From contig NZ_JBPKBH010000001.1 of the NCBI RefSeq assembly GCF_051388915.1, positions 186,001-250,000 on the forward strand: 64,000 nt of DNA, in the 5' to 3' direction. The DNA comes from Yinghuangia sp051388915. GTDB taxonomy: Bacteria; Actinomycetota; Actinomycetes; Streptomycetales; Streptomycetaceae. Made by a program: the position numbers and the translations under genes. Below are positions 8,909-17,684 of the stretch, in pieces. The first letter of the stretch is position 1; every line of letters starts with the position of its first letter. The notes beneath the pieces are model-generated. The model was not told the origin of the DNA. It did not search any database and saw nothing but the letters and a program-made list of their open reading frames with translations.

Positions 8909-9541
8909 ATGGGTGAGTCGACCGAGGCTGCGTCGGCGAGCGGCGGCGAATCGTCACGTGCGTCGGCAGCCGGAGGCGAAGCGTCCGTCGGCGAAGCGTC
9001 CGGTGGAGACGGGCCCGTGGTGGTCCTGGTCGGTCCGCCGGGGGCCGGGAAGACCACGGTCGGGCTGCTGCTCGCCGAGCAGTTCGGCGTCGTGTTCCGC
9101 GACACCGACGCCGACATCGAGGCGATGGCCGGCAAGCCGATCCCCGACATCTTCGTCGACGACGGCGAGCCGCACTTCCGCGCGCTCGAACACGAGGCGG
9201 TCGCCGCGGCGTTGCACGCACACGCCGGGGTGCTGGCGCTGGGCGGCGGCGCGGTGATGGATCCGCGGACCCGCAAGCTGCTGGCCGACCGCCCCGTGGC
9301 CTTCCTCGACGTCGAACTGGCCGACGCGGTACGCCGCGTGGGCCTCGACGCCCCGCGCCCGCTGCTGGTGGGCAACCCCCGGGCGCGCTGGCGCGAGCTG
9401 ATGGAGCAGCGCCGTCCGCTGTACGAAGAGGTGGCGACGGTGGTCGTGGCCACCGCCGGGCGGAGCCCGCAGGAGGTCGCCGACGATCTGGCGTCCGCGC
9501 TGGCCGCCGCAACCGAGGCAGTGAAGGACCAGGAGCGATGA
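8909..9541 (+). CDS. aroK: Shikimate kinase
   Basis: This protein of about 210 residues phosphorylates shikimate with ATP. The P-loop is GPPGAGKTTVG, followed by the shikimate-binding DTDAD, the FRALE segment and GGGAV. ATG 8909 is preferred because it sits 7 bases after a GGGAGGGGGG stretch; GTG 8867 would add 14 residues. An N-terminal run rich in Gly/Ser/Glu/Ala (about 35 residues, with repeated GGE) precedes the kinase fold and is probably disordered. The stop overlaps the aroB ATG (ATGA). Confidence 0.94.
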   Translation: MGESTEAASASGGESSRASAAGGEASVGEASGGDGPVVVLVGPPGAGKTTVGLLLAEQFGVVFRDTDADIEAMAGKPIPDIFVDDGEPHFRALEHEAVAAALHAHAGVLALGGGAVMDPRTRKLLADRPVAFLDVELADAVRRVGLDAPRPLLVGNPRARWRELMEQRRPLYEEVATVVVATAGRSPQEVADDLASALAAATEAVKDQER

Positions 9542-10632
9542 GCGCAACGAGCGAGCCCGTCCGCATCGGCGTCGGCGGCGACGCCGAGCCGTACGAGGTT
9601 GTGATCGGTACCAGCCTGCTGGGCGAACTGCCGGGCATCATCGGCACCAAGGCACGCCGCGTCGCGGTCATCCACCCCGAGGCGCTGAGCGTCGCGGGCG
9701 AGGCGGTCCGCGAGGACTTGTCGGCTCAGGGCTACGAGGCGATCGCGATCCAGGTGCCGAACGCCGAGGAGGCCAAGGACGTCCAGGTCGCGGCGTACTG
9801 CTGGTCGGTGCTCGGGCAGACCGGGTTCACCCGCTCGGACGCCGTGGTCGCCATCGGCGGCGGCGCGACGACCGACCTCGCCGGGTTCGTCGCCGCCTCG
9901 TGGCTGCGCGGCGTGCGCTGGGTGGCGATCCCCACCACCCTGCTGGCGATGGTCGACGCCGCGGTGGGCGGCAAGACCGGCATCAACACGGCCGAGGGCA
10001 AGAACCTGGTCGGGGCGTTCCACCCGCCCACCGGTGTGCTCGCGGACCTGGCGACGCTGGAGACCCTGCCGGGCAACGACTACATCAGCGGCCTTGCCGA
10101 GGTGGTCAAGGCCGGGTTCATCGCCGACCCGGTGATCCTGGACCTGATCGAGGCGGACCCGGTGGGCGCCCGGGTGCACTCGGGGCCGCACACGGCCGAG
10201 CTGATCGAGCGGGCCATCCGGGTCAAGGCCGACGTGGTGACCGCCGACCTCAAGGAGTCGGGCACCCGCGAGTTCCTGAACTACGGCCACACCCTCGGGC
10301 ACGCCATCGAGAAGGCCGAGCGCTACAAATGGCGGCACGGCGCGGCTGTCAGCGTCGGCATGGTGTACGCGGCCGAACTGGGCCGCCTCGCGGGCCGGTT
10401 GGACGACGCCACGGCCGACCGGCACAAGGCGGTGCTGGAGGCGCTGGGCTTGCCGTTGACGTACCGCGGCGACGCGTGGCCGAAGCTGCTCGAATCGATG
10501 CGCATCGACAAGAAGTCGCGCGCGGACCGGCTGCGCTTCGTGGTGCTCGACGGCCTGGCCAAGCCCGCGATTCTGGAGGCACCCGACCCGGCGATGCTGG
10601 CGGCGGCGTACGGAGAGGTGGCGCGTTCGTGA
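9538..10632 (+). CDS. aroB: 3-dehydroquinate synthase
   Basis: This 364-residue NAD- and metal-dependent enzyme converts DAHP to 3-dehydroquinate. It shows the NAD-binding GGGATTDLAGFVA, the IPTTLLAMVDAAVGGKTG block, and the metal-binding NYGHTLGHAIE. Its length is normal. The ATG overlaps the aroK stop and its stop overlaps the aroQ GTG, so the three genes should be translated in a coupled way. Confidence 0.97.
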   Translation: MSATSEPVRIGVGGDAEPYEVVIGTSLLGELPGIIGTKARRVAVIHPEALSVAGEAVREDLSAQGYEAIAIQVPNAEEAKDVQVAAYCWSVLGQTGFTRSDAVVAIGGGATTDLAGFVAASWLRGVRWVAIPTTLLAMVDAAVGGKTGINTAEGKNLVGAFHPPTGVLADLATLETLPGNDYISGLAEVVKAGFIADPVILDLIEADPVGARVHSGPHTAELIERAIRVKADVVTADLKESGTREFLNYGHTLGHAIEKAERYKWRHGAAVSVGMVYAAELGRLAGRLDDATADRHKAVLEALGLPLTYRGDAWPKLLESMRIDKKSRADRLRFVVLDGLAKPAILEAPDPAMLAAAYGEVARS

Positions 10633-11075
10633 CGGCGACGACCAAGGTCCTGGTCCTCAACGGCCCCAACCTGGGCCGCCTGGGCAGTCGTGAACCGGAC
10701 GTCTACGGCTCGACCTCGTACACCGGCCTTGTCGCGGCCTGCGAGAAGACCGGTGCCGAGCTCGGGTTCGAGGTCGATGTCCGCGAGACCAACGACGAGG
10801 CCGAGATGATCCGCTGGATCCACCGGGCCGCGGACGACGGCACTCCGGTCGTGATCAACCCGGGAGCCTTCACGCACTACTCCTACGCCCTGCGCGACGC
10901 CATCGCGCAGCGGACCGCGCCGCTGATCGAGGTGCACATCTCGAACCCGTACACACGCGAGGAGTTCCGGCACACCAGCGTCGTCGCGGCGGTGGCCAGC
11001 GGCACGATCGCGGGGTTCGGCATCAACTCCTACACCCTGGCCCTGCGGGCTCTGGCCGACCAGCTCTCAGCCTGA
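10629..11075 (+). CDS. aroQ: 3-dehydroquinate dehydratase, type II
   Basis: This 148-residue enzyme forms the family dodecamer and dehydrates 3-dehydroquinate. It begins after a short lead with LVLNGPNLGRLGSREP, containing the catalytic loop Arg/Tyr region (EPDVYG), then NPGAFTHYSYALRDA and the EVHISNPYTREEFR motif with the active-site His. GTG 10629 overlaps the aroB stop by 4 bases. It is the last gene of the shikimate cluster; an inverted repeat lies 28 bases after the stop. Confidence 0.96.
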   Translation: MTATTKVLVLNGPNLGRLGSREPDVYGSTSYTGLVAACEKTGAELGFEVDVRETNDEAEMIRWIHRAADDGTPVVINPGAFTHYSYALRDAIAQRTAPLIEVHISNPYTREEFRHTSVVAAVASGTIAGFGINSYTLALRALADQLSA

Positions 11076-11102
11076 GGGCGCGGCGCGTCCGGGGCCGCCG
11101 TT

Positions 11103-11119
11103 TCTGATGGATCATCAGA
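11103..11119. repeat. Inverted repeat CTGATG-N3-CATCAG after aroQ
   Basis: TCTGATG and CATCAGA arms with a GAT centre form a 17-base palindrome between aroQ and the cobalamin riboswitch. It could be a regulator site or a weak terminator. A close variant with CTGACG arms lies at 63358-63372, and its left half abuts the gap at 52666. Confidence 0.5.
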
Positions 11120-11329
11120 TATCAGGCCCGTGCAATACACCATGGCAGAACACCACAACACATTGCGCCAACCTCGGAGAAACCTCCCTCCGAGCCGTAA
11201 CCGGGCCGGACGGGACCGGAAGGTGACTAGCCCGCCTGACGTGCGCACCCGACGCGGATCGGGTGTGCGGTCGCAGAGGGGCAACTGGCGTTCGTACGGC
11301 GGATTGTGGGCGCGTCGTGTCCGGCATAT

Positions 11330-11490
11330 GTGCACACGTTGACGCGGCCATCCCCGTACCCCTACCTTGCGAACGACATCGCGATGCTGTGGGGAAGCCG
11401 GTGGGAATCCGGCGCGGACGCGCCACTGTGATCGGTTCCGTGGGCCCGGGTACTCCGGACAGCGCGGATGCCGTCAGTCAGACCCTCCAC
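11330..11490 (+). promoter_or_regulatory. Cobalamin (AdoCbl) riboswitch upstream of cbtB
   Basis: The leader contains the conserved core GGGGAAGCCGGTGGGAATCC followed by GGCGCGGACGCGCCACTGTG, and a B12-box-like GCCGTCAGTCAGACC near 11471-11485. These are the hallmarks of the cobalamin riboswitch family. It ends about 45 bases before the cbtB start. The outer limits are approximate because the P1 helix was not folded. It should lower expression of the cobalt transporter genes when cobalamin is plentiful. Confidence 0.9.
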
Positions 11491-11534
11491 GTCGTGCCGC
11501 CACCGAACGGGCGCGTGCCCCGAAGGAGGAACCC

Positions 11535-11768
11535 GTGGCTACGGCTGCTGTCCCCACCCCGTCTTCCGCCACCACCGGCGTCCCACCCGTACCGGTGAGA
11601 ATTCCGGTGCGCGAAGTGCTGCCCTGGGCGGTCTTCATGGGCGCGCTCATGCTGTTCCTCATCTACTTCGTCGGCGCTGAGCAGGGCGCCACGGCGATCT
11701 TCTCCGGAACCGGGGTGCACGAGTTCGTGCACGACGGGCGGCACCTGCTCGCGTTCCCCTGCCACTGA
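11535..11768 (+). CDS. cbtB: Cobalt transporter subunit CbtB
   Basis: This 77-residue protein has one transmembrane helix (about residues 28-46, WAVFMGALMLFLIYFVG). It ends with the His-rich family signature VHEFVHDGRHLLAFPCH, a likely metal-binding site. GTG 11535 has an excellent AAGGAGG 5 bases upstream. It lies directly under a cobalamin riboswitch and 19 bases before cbtA, so the pair is a B12-regulated cobalt uptake unit, as known for CbtAB elsewhere. Confidence 0.93.
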   Translation: MATAAVPTPSSATTGVPPVPVRIPVREVLPWAVFMGALMLFLIYFVGAEQGATAIFSGTGVHEFVHDGRHLLAFPCH

Positions 11769-11787
11769 GCGCGGGGGAAGCACCGAC

Positions 11788-12564
11788 ATGATGCGTGGTT
11801 TGTTGGTCCGGGGCATGCTCGTGGGCATTGTCGCCGGACTGCTGGCATGGGGTTTCGCGTACGTCTTCGGGGAGCCCGAAGTGCGGAGCGCCATCTCGTT
11901 CGAGGATGCGAAGGCCGCGGCGGCCTCACCGGCCGAATCAGGACACGGCGCGGGGGCCGCGGGGCATGCCGCCGCCCACGAGGAGGAAGAGGTCGTCAGC
12001 CGGGACGTGCAGAGCACGGTCGGCCTGCTGACCGGTGTGGGCGTCTACGGGATCGCGGTGGGCGGGTTGTTCGCGCTCGTCTTCGCGGTCGCGTACGGGC
12101 GACTCGGTCCGTTCGGAGCCCGGGCGACCGCGGGGCTGCTGGCCTTGGCGGGCTATGTGGCCGTGGTCCTCGTGCCCTTCCTGAAGTACCCGGCCCAACC
12201 GCCCGCGGTGGGTGACCCGGACACCATTTCCGAGCGCACGGCGCAGTACTTCGGGCTCATCGTGATCAGCATCGTGCTCGCGGCGGGTGCGGCGTACCTG
12301 GCCCGGCGGTACGCGCCGCGGATCGGCACCGGGAACGCCGTGCTCGCCTCGGTGGGCGGGTACGTCGTCGTGGTGGCGCTGATCGCCCTGGCGCTGCCGT
12401 CGCCCGAGACCGTCCCGGACGGCTTCCCGGCGACCGTGCTGTGGCGGTTCCGCGTCGCGTCACTGGGCGTCCAGGCCGTCCTGTGGACGACGTTCGGGGT
12501 GCTGTTCGGGTATCTGGCGGCCAAGGTCGTTGAACGCCGCCCCGTGGTGTCGTCGACCGTTTGA
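11788..12564 (+). CDS. cbtA: Cobalt transporter subunit CbtA
   Basis: This 258-residue membrane protein has five or six predicted helices, opening with LLVRGMLVGIVAGLLAWGFA and the conserved GEPEV. An extracellular-type His/Glu-rich loop (GHGAGAAGHAAAHEEEE) could bind metal. It pairs with CbtB under the same cobalamin riboswitch, giving cobalt import for corrin synthesis. No cobalamin biosynthetic gene is in the window. Directly after the stop the sequence degenerates into poly-G and an assembly gap, so nothing can be said about the immediate 3' side. Confidence 0.93.
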   Translation: MMRGLLVRGMLVGIVAGLLAWGFAYVFGEPEVRSAISFEDAKAAAASPAESGHGAGAAGHAAAHEEEEVVSRDVQSTVGLLTGVGVYGIAVGGLFALVFAVAYGRLGPFGARATAGLLALAGYVAVVLVPFLKYPAQPPAVGDPDTISERTAQYFGLIVISIVLAAGAAYLARRYAPRIGTGNAVLASVGGYVVVVALIALALPSPETVPDGFPATVLWRFRVASLGVQAVLWTTFGVLFGYLAAKVVERRPVVSSTV

Positions 12565-12575
12565 GGTGAAGCGCG

Positions 12576-12748
<173 letters not shown>

Positions 12749-12852
12749 CACGTTCACGCACGCCGGCGCCTGGCGAGTGTCTTCGAAGGCCCGCGGGCCC
12801 GGCGGGATTATGAAGACACCCCCTGGGCCGCCCCGCCGCAACCGAGGCCGCC

Positions 12853-15087
12853 TCAGTGCCGGGCAAGCCCCAGCGCCCACGCCAACGCCGAGGCAACCTC
12901 GGGACGGGCCAGGTACTCGTCGATCTCGTGCGCGCGGTCGCGCGGATTGTCGACGCATTGCTCGGCGCTGACACCGGTCCAGCGCCCGCGCAGCGGGCAG
13001 CCGATCGCGACGCCGTCTGCCGGCGCCCAGCCGTTGAACCACCACGGCACGCCGGCCGGGCAGCGCGGGCCGCGCGTCAGCAGCCGGTCGTGCACGGTGT
13101 CCAGGCCCAGCGGCGCGCCGAGGGTGAGCAGGCCGGCGACGTCCGGCCCCTCGGTGTCGCAGAGCAGGTCCATCGCGACGACGGTGCCGAGGCTGTGCGC
13201 CACCAGCACGATGCCGCCGCCGCGCGGGACGGTTTCGCGTACGCACGCCAGCACCCGTTCGCGGACGGCCTCCGTGTCGAGGTACAGCGCCACGTCGCGG
13301 AACGCCTTGGCGACGACCAGCCGGTCCACCCCGGAGTGCCGGGCGATCCAGTCGAGCGGTCGGCGGGTGAGGCGTACGGTGCCGCCCATGCCGATCCGTT
13401 CCTCGCCCGGTGCCGCGGCCCCGCCGTCCGCGGGCATGCCGGAGCGTTCGGCGGCCTGGTCGAGCATGCGGTGGTAGAGGTCGCGCGCCGACGCGGACGC
13501 CGGTGCGGCGGCCGCCGCGGGGTCGTCGGCGACGGCGTCGAAGCTGGTGGCCACCGACTCGCGCGTGTTGAGCGCGTCGGCGAGCAGGTCGCCGTAGTAC
13601 GGGAAGTACACGTCGCGCGGGTCGACGGTGGCGAAGCCCAGGCGCGTCAGCCCGTTGTTGAGGCCCGCCGTCCATTCGCGCCGCATGTCCTCGGGATCGC
13701 GGCCCTGCTGGCTCCGGCCGTGCAGGAAGACCAACTGCCGTGCGGCGCCGAACGCTTCGGCCCGGCCCGCCACGCCCGTGCGCAACCCCGCCGGCGTGGC
13801 CACCACCGTCTCGGGCGCCCGAGGTGTGGGTACGGGCACCCCCGCCCCCTCGACCGGCGTACCGCTCCCGGCCGATCCGGCCCCGTCGTGCGCCGCCCCC
13901 GCCGGCTCCCCGGCGACCGACCCGGCCCCCGCCGGCGCCGCCCCCGCGGTAACCGGCGGCCCGGCGGACACCGGCCCGGCGGACACCGGCCCCGCCGACA
14001 CCGGCCCCGCCGACACCACCCCCGCCCCCGCTGGGGGAGCCCCGACGGCCGCCCCCAACTCCCCTAAAACACCCCGGAATTCCGGCGGAGTGTGAGCGGT
14101 CAGGTGCCGCACGACCGAGCTCGTGCGCGCCCCTTCGTTCGCGATCCACGCCACGGCCGCGTCGCCCTGTGCGGCGGTCCACACGCCCCCGTCGACGTTG
14201 AGCGTGCGGCCTTGGTCGTCGGTCTGCGGGACGCCCCGGTGGTGCAGCGCGACGACCTCCCACTGGTCGTTGAAGACCGGGGAGCCGGAGTTGCCGGGTT
14301 CGGTGTCGGTTTTGTAGTGCAGGAAGTCGTCGAGGCGTACGAGGAGTTCGTTGTCCCGTACGGCGATCTCCTTCAGTCGCCCGGACGGGTGGCCCACGAT
14401 GTTGACCGGGTCGCCGACCACCAGCTTGCCCTCGGCGGGGTCGAGCCGGTTCCAGCCGAAGAGGTCGCCCGCGTTGCGCCCGTCGGCGCCGGGCGCCAAG
14501 GCGACCAGGGCGTAGTCGAGGTGTTCGTCGGCGAAGAAGAACACGTCGGGGGTGAAGGTGAAGCGCACGGTGGGTGCGGGCATGTCGTCGAGACCAGCCT
14601 CGGCGCCGAATTCCACGAAGGCGTCGAGGGTGCCGGCCGCGTCGGGGAAGACGTGGTGGTTCGTCAGTAGCAGTCTGGGCGCGACCAGGAAGCCGGTGGC
14701 CGCGGGCTGCACGCGTCCGCCGAGCCCGAGCCAGATGCGCCCGACCGTCGCGGACGCGCGCACGCCGCGCGGCAGGAACGCGGCGGCCTGGAGGTCGTTG
14801 GAGTCGCCGATGATGCGTTCGTCGGTCTCGACGGTGTCGCCGCCGGGCGGGATGGCGAGCAGGATCTCGCCGGGCAGTCGGCCGGCCTGGACGAGGCGCC
14901 GGGCGCGGCGGGCCAGGCGTTCGGGCTCGTCGGGGTAGCGCATGCCCTGGGCACGGCGCCGGGCGATGTCGTCGAGCTGGGTTTGTGCGTCGCGGTGCCG
15001 TGTGGCGGCGGCCGCCATCTGGGCGATGCGGCGTTCCTGAAGTGCGGGATCCGCGGCGTTTCCCGCTCCGAGCTCGCCGATGTGCAT
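12853..15087 (-). CDS. Trypsin-like serine protease fused to alpha/beta hydrolase
   Basis: This 744-residue protein has no signal peptide, so it is probably cytoplasmic. Residues ~80-320 form a trypsin/V8-type protease with a complete triad: His145 in LTNHHVF, Asp191 in HLDYALV, Ser267 in GNSGSPVF. A Gly/Ala/Pro linker follows with four VSAGP repeats (358-377). Residues ~450-744 form an alpha/beta hydrolase with an oxyanion HG in VFLHGRS, nucleophile Ser632 in VAHSLGT and a plausible late His (AHEIDEYL, ~720). The ATG complementing 15085-15087 has GGGGGG 5 bases upstream. It is divergent from pepP. Neither substrate is known; such protease-hydrolase fusions occur among actinobacterial effector-type proteins (inference). 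Confidence 0.85.
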   Translation of the reverse strand: MHIGELGAGNAADPALQERRIAQMAAAATRHRDAQTQLDDIARRRAQGMRYPDEPERLARRARRLVQAGRLPGEILLAIPPGGDTVETDERIIGDSNDLQAAAFLPRGVRASATVGRIWLGLGGRVQPAATGFLVAPRLLLTNHHVFPDAAGTLDAFVEFGAEAGLDDMPAPTVRFTFTPDVFFFADEHLDYALVALAPGADGRNAGDLFGWNRLDPAEGKLVVGDPVNIVGHPSGRLKEIAVRDNELLVRLDDFLHYKTDTEPGNSGSPVFNDQWEVVALHHRGVPQTDDQGRTLNVDGGVWTAAQGDAAVAWIANEGARTSSVVRHLTAHTPPEFRGVLGELGAAVGAPPAGAGVVSAGPVSAGPVSAGPVSAGPPVTAGAAPAGAGSVAGEPAGAAHDGAGSAGSGTPVEGAGVPVPTPRAPETVVATPAGLRTGVAGRAEAFGAARQLVFLHGRSQQGRDPEDMRREWTAGLNNGLTRLGFATVDPRDVYFPYYGDLLADALNTRESVATSFDAVADDPAAAAAPASASARDLYHRMLDQAAERSGMPADGGAAAPGEERIGMGGTVRLTRRPLDWIARHSGVDRLVVAKAFRDVALYLDTEAVRERVLACVRETVPRGGGIVLVAHSLGTVVAMDLLCDTEGPDVAGLLTLGAPLGLDTVHDRLLTRGPRCPAGVPWWFNGWAPADGVAIGCPLRGRWTGVSAEQCVDNPRDRAHEIDEYLARPEVASALAWALGLARH

Positions 15088-15333
15088 CGCAACCCCCCGG
15101 TTGTGTCGGAGAGGCGCGGGTCCTCGGCCGGGCCCCACCCGGAATTACCGCGCCCTGCAAGAAGGGTAGGGCTGGGCGGGGTGCCTGGACCGGGCGTTGG
15201 GCCGACCGGTGGGAAAGGTCAGCCGAACGGACGACGGCCCGTGTCGGTCGTTCGAGCGTCGACGCGGGTGAGGCGGCTCGTGCCGGGCCTGTCCTGCCGG
15301 GCCGTGCCCGGGGCGCGGGGTTACGCTGAGCGC

Positions 15334-16449
15334 ATGCCCGAGGCCCACGCCGTTCGACGTGACCGGCTGCGCGCCCGTGTGGGTGCGGCCGGTGCCGATG
15401 CCGCGTTGATCACGAACCTGGTCAACGTGCGCTACCTGACGGGGTTCACCGGGTCGAACGCCGCGCTGCTGGTGTTCGCCGAGGTGCCCGACGGCGCGGA
15501 GGGCGCGTCCGGCGCGGTGCTGTCGACCGACGGCCGGTATGCGACGCAGGTGGGTGAGCAGGCGCCGGATGTGGAGTTGGCGGTGGAGCGCGAGTGCGCG
15601 CCGGCGCTGGCGAAGCGGGCGGCTGCCGCCGGGGTGCGGAAGCTGGCGGTGGAGGAGCACGCGGTCACGGTCGAGATGTACCGGACGCTGGGCGAGGCGG
15701 CGCAGGGTGTGGACCGGGTGTCGCTGGGGCGCGCGGTCGAGGAGCTGCGCCGGGTCAAGGACGCCGACGAGATCGCGACGCTGCGGATCGCGTGCGAGAT
15801 CGGGGACCAGGCGATCGCGGAGATGATCGAGTCGATCCTGGTGGGGCGTACCGAGCGGCACATCGCGCTGGAGTTGGAGCGGCGGATGGCGGACCACGGT
15901 GCGGACCGTCCGGCGTTCCCGACGATTGTGGCGTCCGGTCCGCATTCGGCGGTGCCGGACCACACGCCGGGGGACCGGCGGGTGGAGGACGGGGACTTCC
16001 TGAAGATCGACTTCGGGGCGTGCTACCGGGGCTACCACGCGGACATGACGCGCACGTTCGTGATCGGCAACGAGCCGGCCGACTGGCAGGTCGAGGTGTA
16101 CGACGTGGTGTTCGCGGCGCAGAAGGCGGGCCGGGAGGCGCTGGCGCCGGGGGTGGAGACGGCGGCGGTGCACCGTGCCGCGAAGGACGTGATCGACGCG
16201 GCGGGGTACGGCGAGCACTTCCCGCACGGGCTCGGGCACGGTGTCGGGCTGGAGATCCACGAGGACCCGCGCATGGGTCCGACGTCGAGCGGTAAGCTGG
16301 ACGCTTGCATGCCGGTCACCGTCGAGCCGGGGATCTATCTCCCGGGTCGCGGCGGGGTCCGCATCGAGGACACTCTCGTGGTCCGTCCGCCCGAGGACGG
16401 CGGGCCCGAGCTACTTACCATCACGACCAAGGAGCTGCTTGTCCTGTAG
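15334..16449 (+). CDS. pepP: Xaa-Pro aminopeptidase / dipeptidase (M24B)
   Basis: This 371-residue protein has a creatinase-like N-domain (TNLVNVRYLTGFTGSNA) and a pita-bread catalytic domain. The dinuclear metal ligands are all present: Asp in KIDFGA and in GYHADMTRT, His in GLGHGVGLEIHE, Glu in VTVEPGIYLP and in RIEDTLVV. It removes residues next to proline in cytoplasmic peptides. It sits immediately before efp, a usual actinobacterial neighbour and a nice functional match because EF-P handles polyproline. TACGCT ends 5 bases before ATG 15334, hinting at a leaderless message. PepQ-type activity cannot be excluded. The 246-base spacer to the divergent protease gene holds no other gene. Confidence 0.93.
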   Translation: MPEAHAVRRDRLRARVGAAGADAALITNLVNVRYLTGFTGSNAALLVFAEVPDGAEGASGAVLSTDGRYATQVGEQAPDVELAVERECAPALAKRAAAAGVRKLAVEEHAVTVEMYRTLGEAAQGVDRVSLGRAVEELRRVKDADEIATLRIACEIGDQAIAEMIESILVGRTERHIALELERRMADHGADRPAFPTIVASGPHSAVPDHTPGDRRVEDGDFLKIDFGACYRGYHADMTRTFVIGNEPADWQVEVYDVVFAAQKAGREALAPGVETAAVHRAAKDVIDAAGYGEHFPHGLGHGVGLEIHEDPRMGPTSSGKLDACMPVTVEPGIYLPGRGGVRIEDTLVVRPPEDGGPELLTITTKELLVL

Positions 16450-16527
16450 TGCGCGGTCCGCGGTGCGCGGGTTGTGCAGGCAGGTGAGGGCGGCCAGGTC
16501 CGAAGCAACGCAGGAGACCCCGCACCC

Positions 16528-17094
16528 GTGGCCACGACCAACGACCTGAAGAACGGTTTGGTGCTCAAGCTCGACGGTGGACAGCTCTGGTCCGTCGTGG
16601 AGTTCCAGCACGTCAAGCCGGGCAAGGGCCCCGCCTTCGTCCGTACCAAGCTCAAGAACGTGCTGTCCGGCAAGATCGTCGACAAGACGTTCAACGCGGG
16701 CATCAAGGTCGAGACGGCCAACGTGGACCGCCGGGGCATGCAGTTCTCGTACAAGGACGGCTCGGACTTCGTGTTCATGGACACGGAGACGTTCGACCAG
16801 CTTCCGGTGACGCCGGAGGTGGTGGGCGACGCGGCGAACTACCTGCTGGAGGGGTTCGAGGCGACCGTCGCGATGTACGAGGGCTCGGCGCTGTACGTGG
16901 AGCTGCCGGCGTCCGTCGAGCTGGTGATCGAGTACACCGAGCCGGGCGTGCAGGGCGACCGCTCCACCGGTGGTACGAAGCCGGCGAAGCTGGAGACCGG
17001 GTACGAGATCGCGGTTCCGCTGTTCATCACGACCGGTGAGAAGGTCAAGGTCGACACGCGGTCCGGCGACTACCTGGGCCGTGTGAACAGCTAG
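16528..17094 (+). CDS. efp: Elongation factor P
   Basis: This 188-residue protein rescues ribosomes stalled at proline runs. Three OB-like domains are recognisable, from TNDLKNGLVL through VELVIEYTEPG to the C-terminal TRSGDYLGRVNS. The domain I loop reads HVKPGKGPAFVR, with Lys33 between Pro31 and Pro35. This KPGKGP form is reported for actinobacterial EF-P that works without lysine modification, and no epmA, earP or other modification gene is present nearby. GTG 16528 has CAGGAG upstream. The stop shares one base with the nusB start. Confidence 0.97.
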   Translation: MATTNDLKNGLVLKLDGGQLWSVVEFQHVKPGKGPAFVRTKLKNVLSGKIVDKTFNAGIKVETANVDRRGMQFSYKDGSDFVFMDTETFDQLPVTPEVVGDAANYLLEGFEATVAMYEGSALYVELPASVELVIEYTEPGVQGDRSTGGTKPAKLETGYEIAVPLFITTGEKVKVDTRSGDYLGRVNS

Positions 17095-17522
17095 TGGCCG
17101 GTGCCCGTACCAAGACCCGGCGCCGTGCGCTCCAGATCCTCTTCGAGGCGGACCAGCGCGGCGGCGACGCGGCGACGGTGCTCGCGGACTGGGTGGGGCG
17201 TTCGCACAAGGACGCGGACACTCCGCCGGTGGCGGAGTACACGATGGAGCTGGTCGAGGGCGTCCAGGCGCATCGTGCGCGGATCGACGACCTGATCTCG
17301 ACGTATGCGGTGGGCTGGACCATGGACCGCATGCCGACGGTGGACCGCAATGTGCTGCGGCTGGGTGTGTACGAGCTGTTGTGGCAGGACGACGTGCCGG
17401 ACGCGGTCGCGATCGACGAGGCCGTGGAGCTCGCGAAGGAGTTCTCGACGGACGACTCGCCGCAGTTCGTGAACGGTCTGCTCGCGCGGCTGAAGGATCT
17501 GAAGCCGACGTTGCAGCGCTGA
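17094..17522 (+). CDS. nusB: Transcription antitermination factor NusB
   Basis: This 142-residue all-helical protein works with NusE in rRNA antitermination. It opens with the RNA-binding ARTKTRRRALQILFEAD and contains DRNVLRLGVYELLW and the VELAKEFSTDDSPQFVNGLL signature. GTG 17094 overlaps the efp stop by one base. A perfect 15-base hairpin 24 bases later ends the pepP-efp-nusB unit. In related genomes bldD follows directly; here a 14-kb block intervenes. Confidence 0.96.
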   Translation: MAGARTKTRRRALQILFEADQRGGDAATVLADWVGRSHKDADTPPVAEYTMELVEGVQAHRARIDDLISTYAVGWTMDRMPTVDRNVLRLGVYELLWQDDVPDAVAIDEAVELAKEFSTDDSPQFVNGLLARLKDLKPTLQR

Positions 17523-17546
17523 TCCGGCGCGTTGCCGGGTTTGCCG

Positions 17547-17580
17547 GACGCCCGCGGAGCCCGACGGCTCCGCGGGCGTC
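17547..17580 (+). terminator. Strong terminator after nusB, cut by a gap
   Basis: Arms GACGCCCGCGGAGCC and GGCTCCGCGGGCGTC (15 perfect pairs) enclose a 4-base CGAC loop. The last base of the right arm is the last base before the N gap, and the same CTCCGCGGGCGTC reappears right after the Ns. Confidence 0.9.
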
Positions 17581-17684
17581 NNNNNNNNNNNNNNNNNNNN
17601 NNNNNNNNNNNNNNNNNNNNNNNNNNNNNNNNNNNNNNNNNNNNNNNNNNNNNNNNNNNNNNNNNNNNNNNNNNNNNNNNNNNN
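17581..17684. other. Assembly gap of 104 Ns with duplicated flanks
   Basis: The 13 bases before the gap (CTCCGCGGGCGTC) are identical to the 13 bases after it, so the two contigs probably overlap in the hairpin arm and no DNA is missing. The 277 bases after the gap (17685-17961) are non-coding spacer with no recognisable site. Confidence 0.8.

Noticed and set aside
7597..10425. A 942-codon open frame on the minus strand across aroC-aroK-aroB
   Set aside because: It lies antisense to genes with complete shikimate-pathway motifs; its product is Arg/His/Gly-rich with no domain. Long antisense frames are expected at this GC content.
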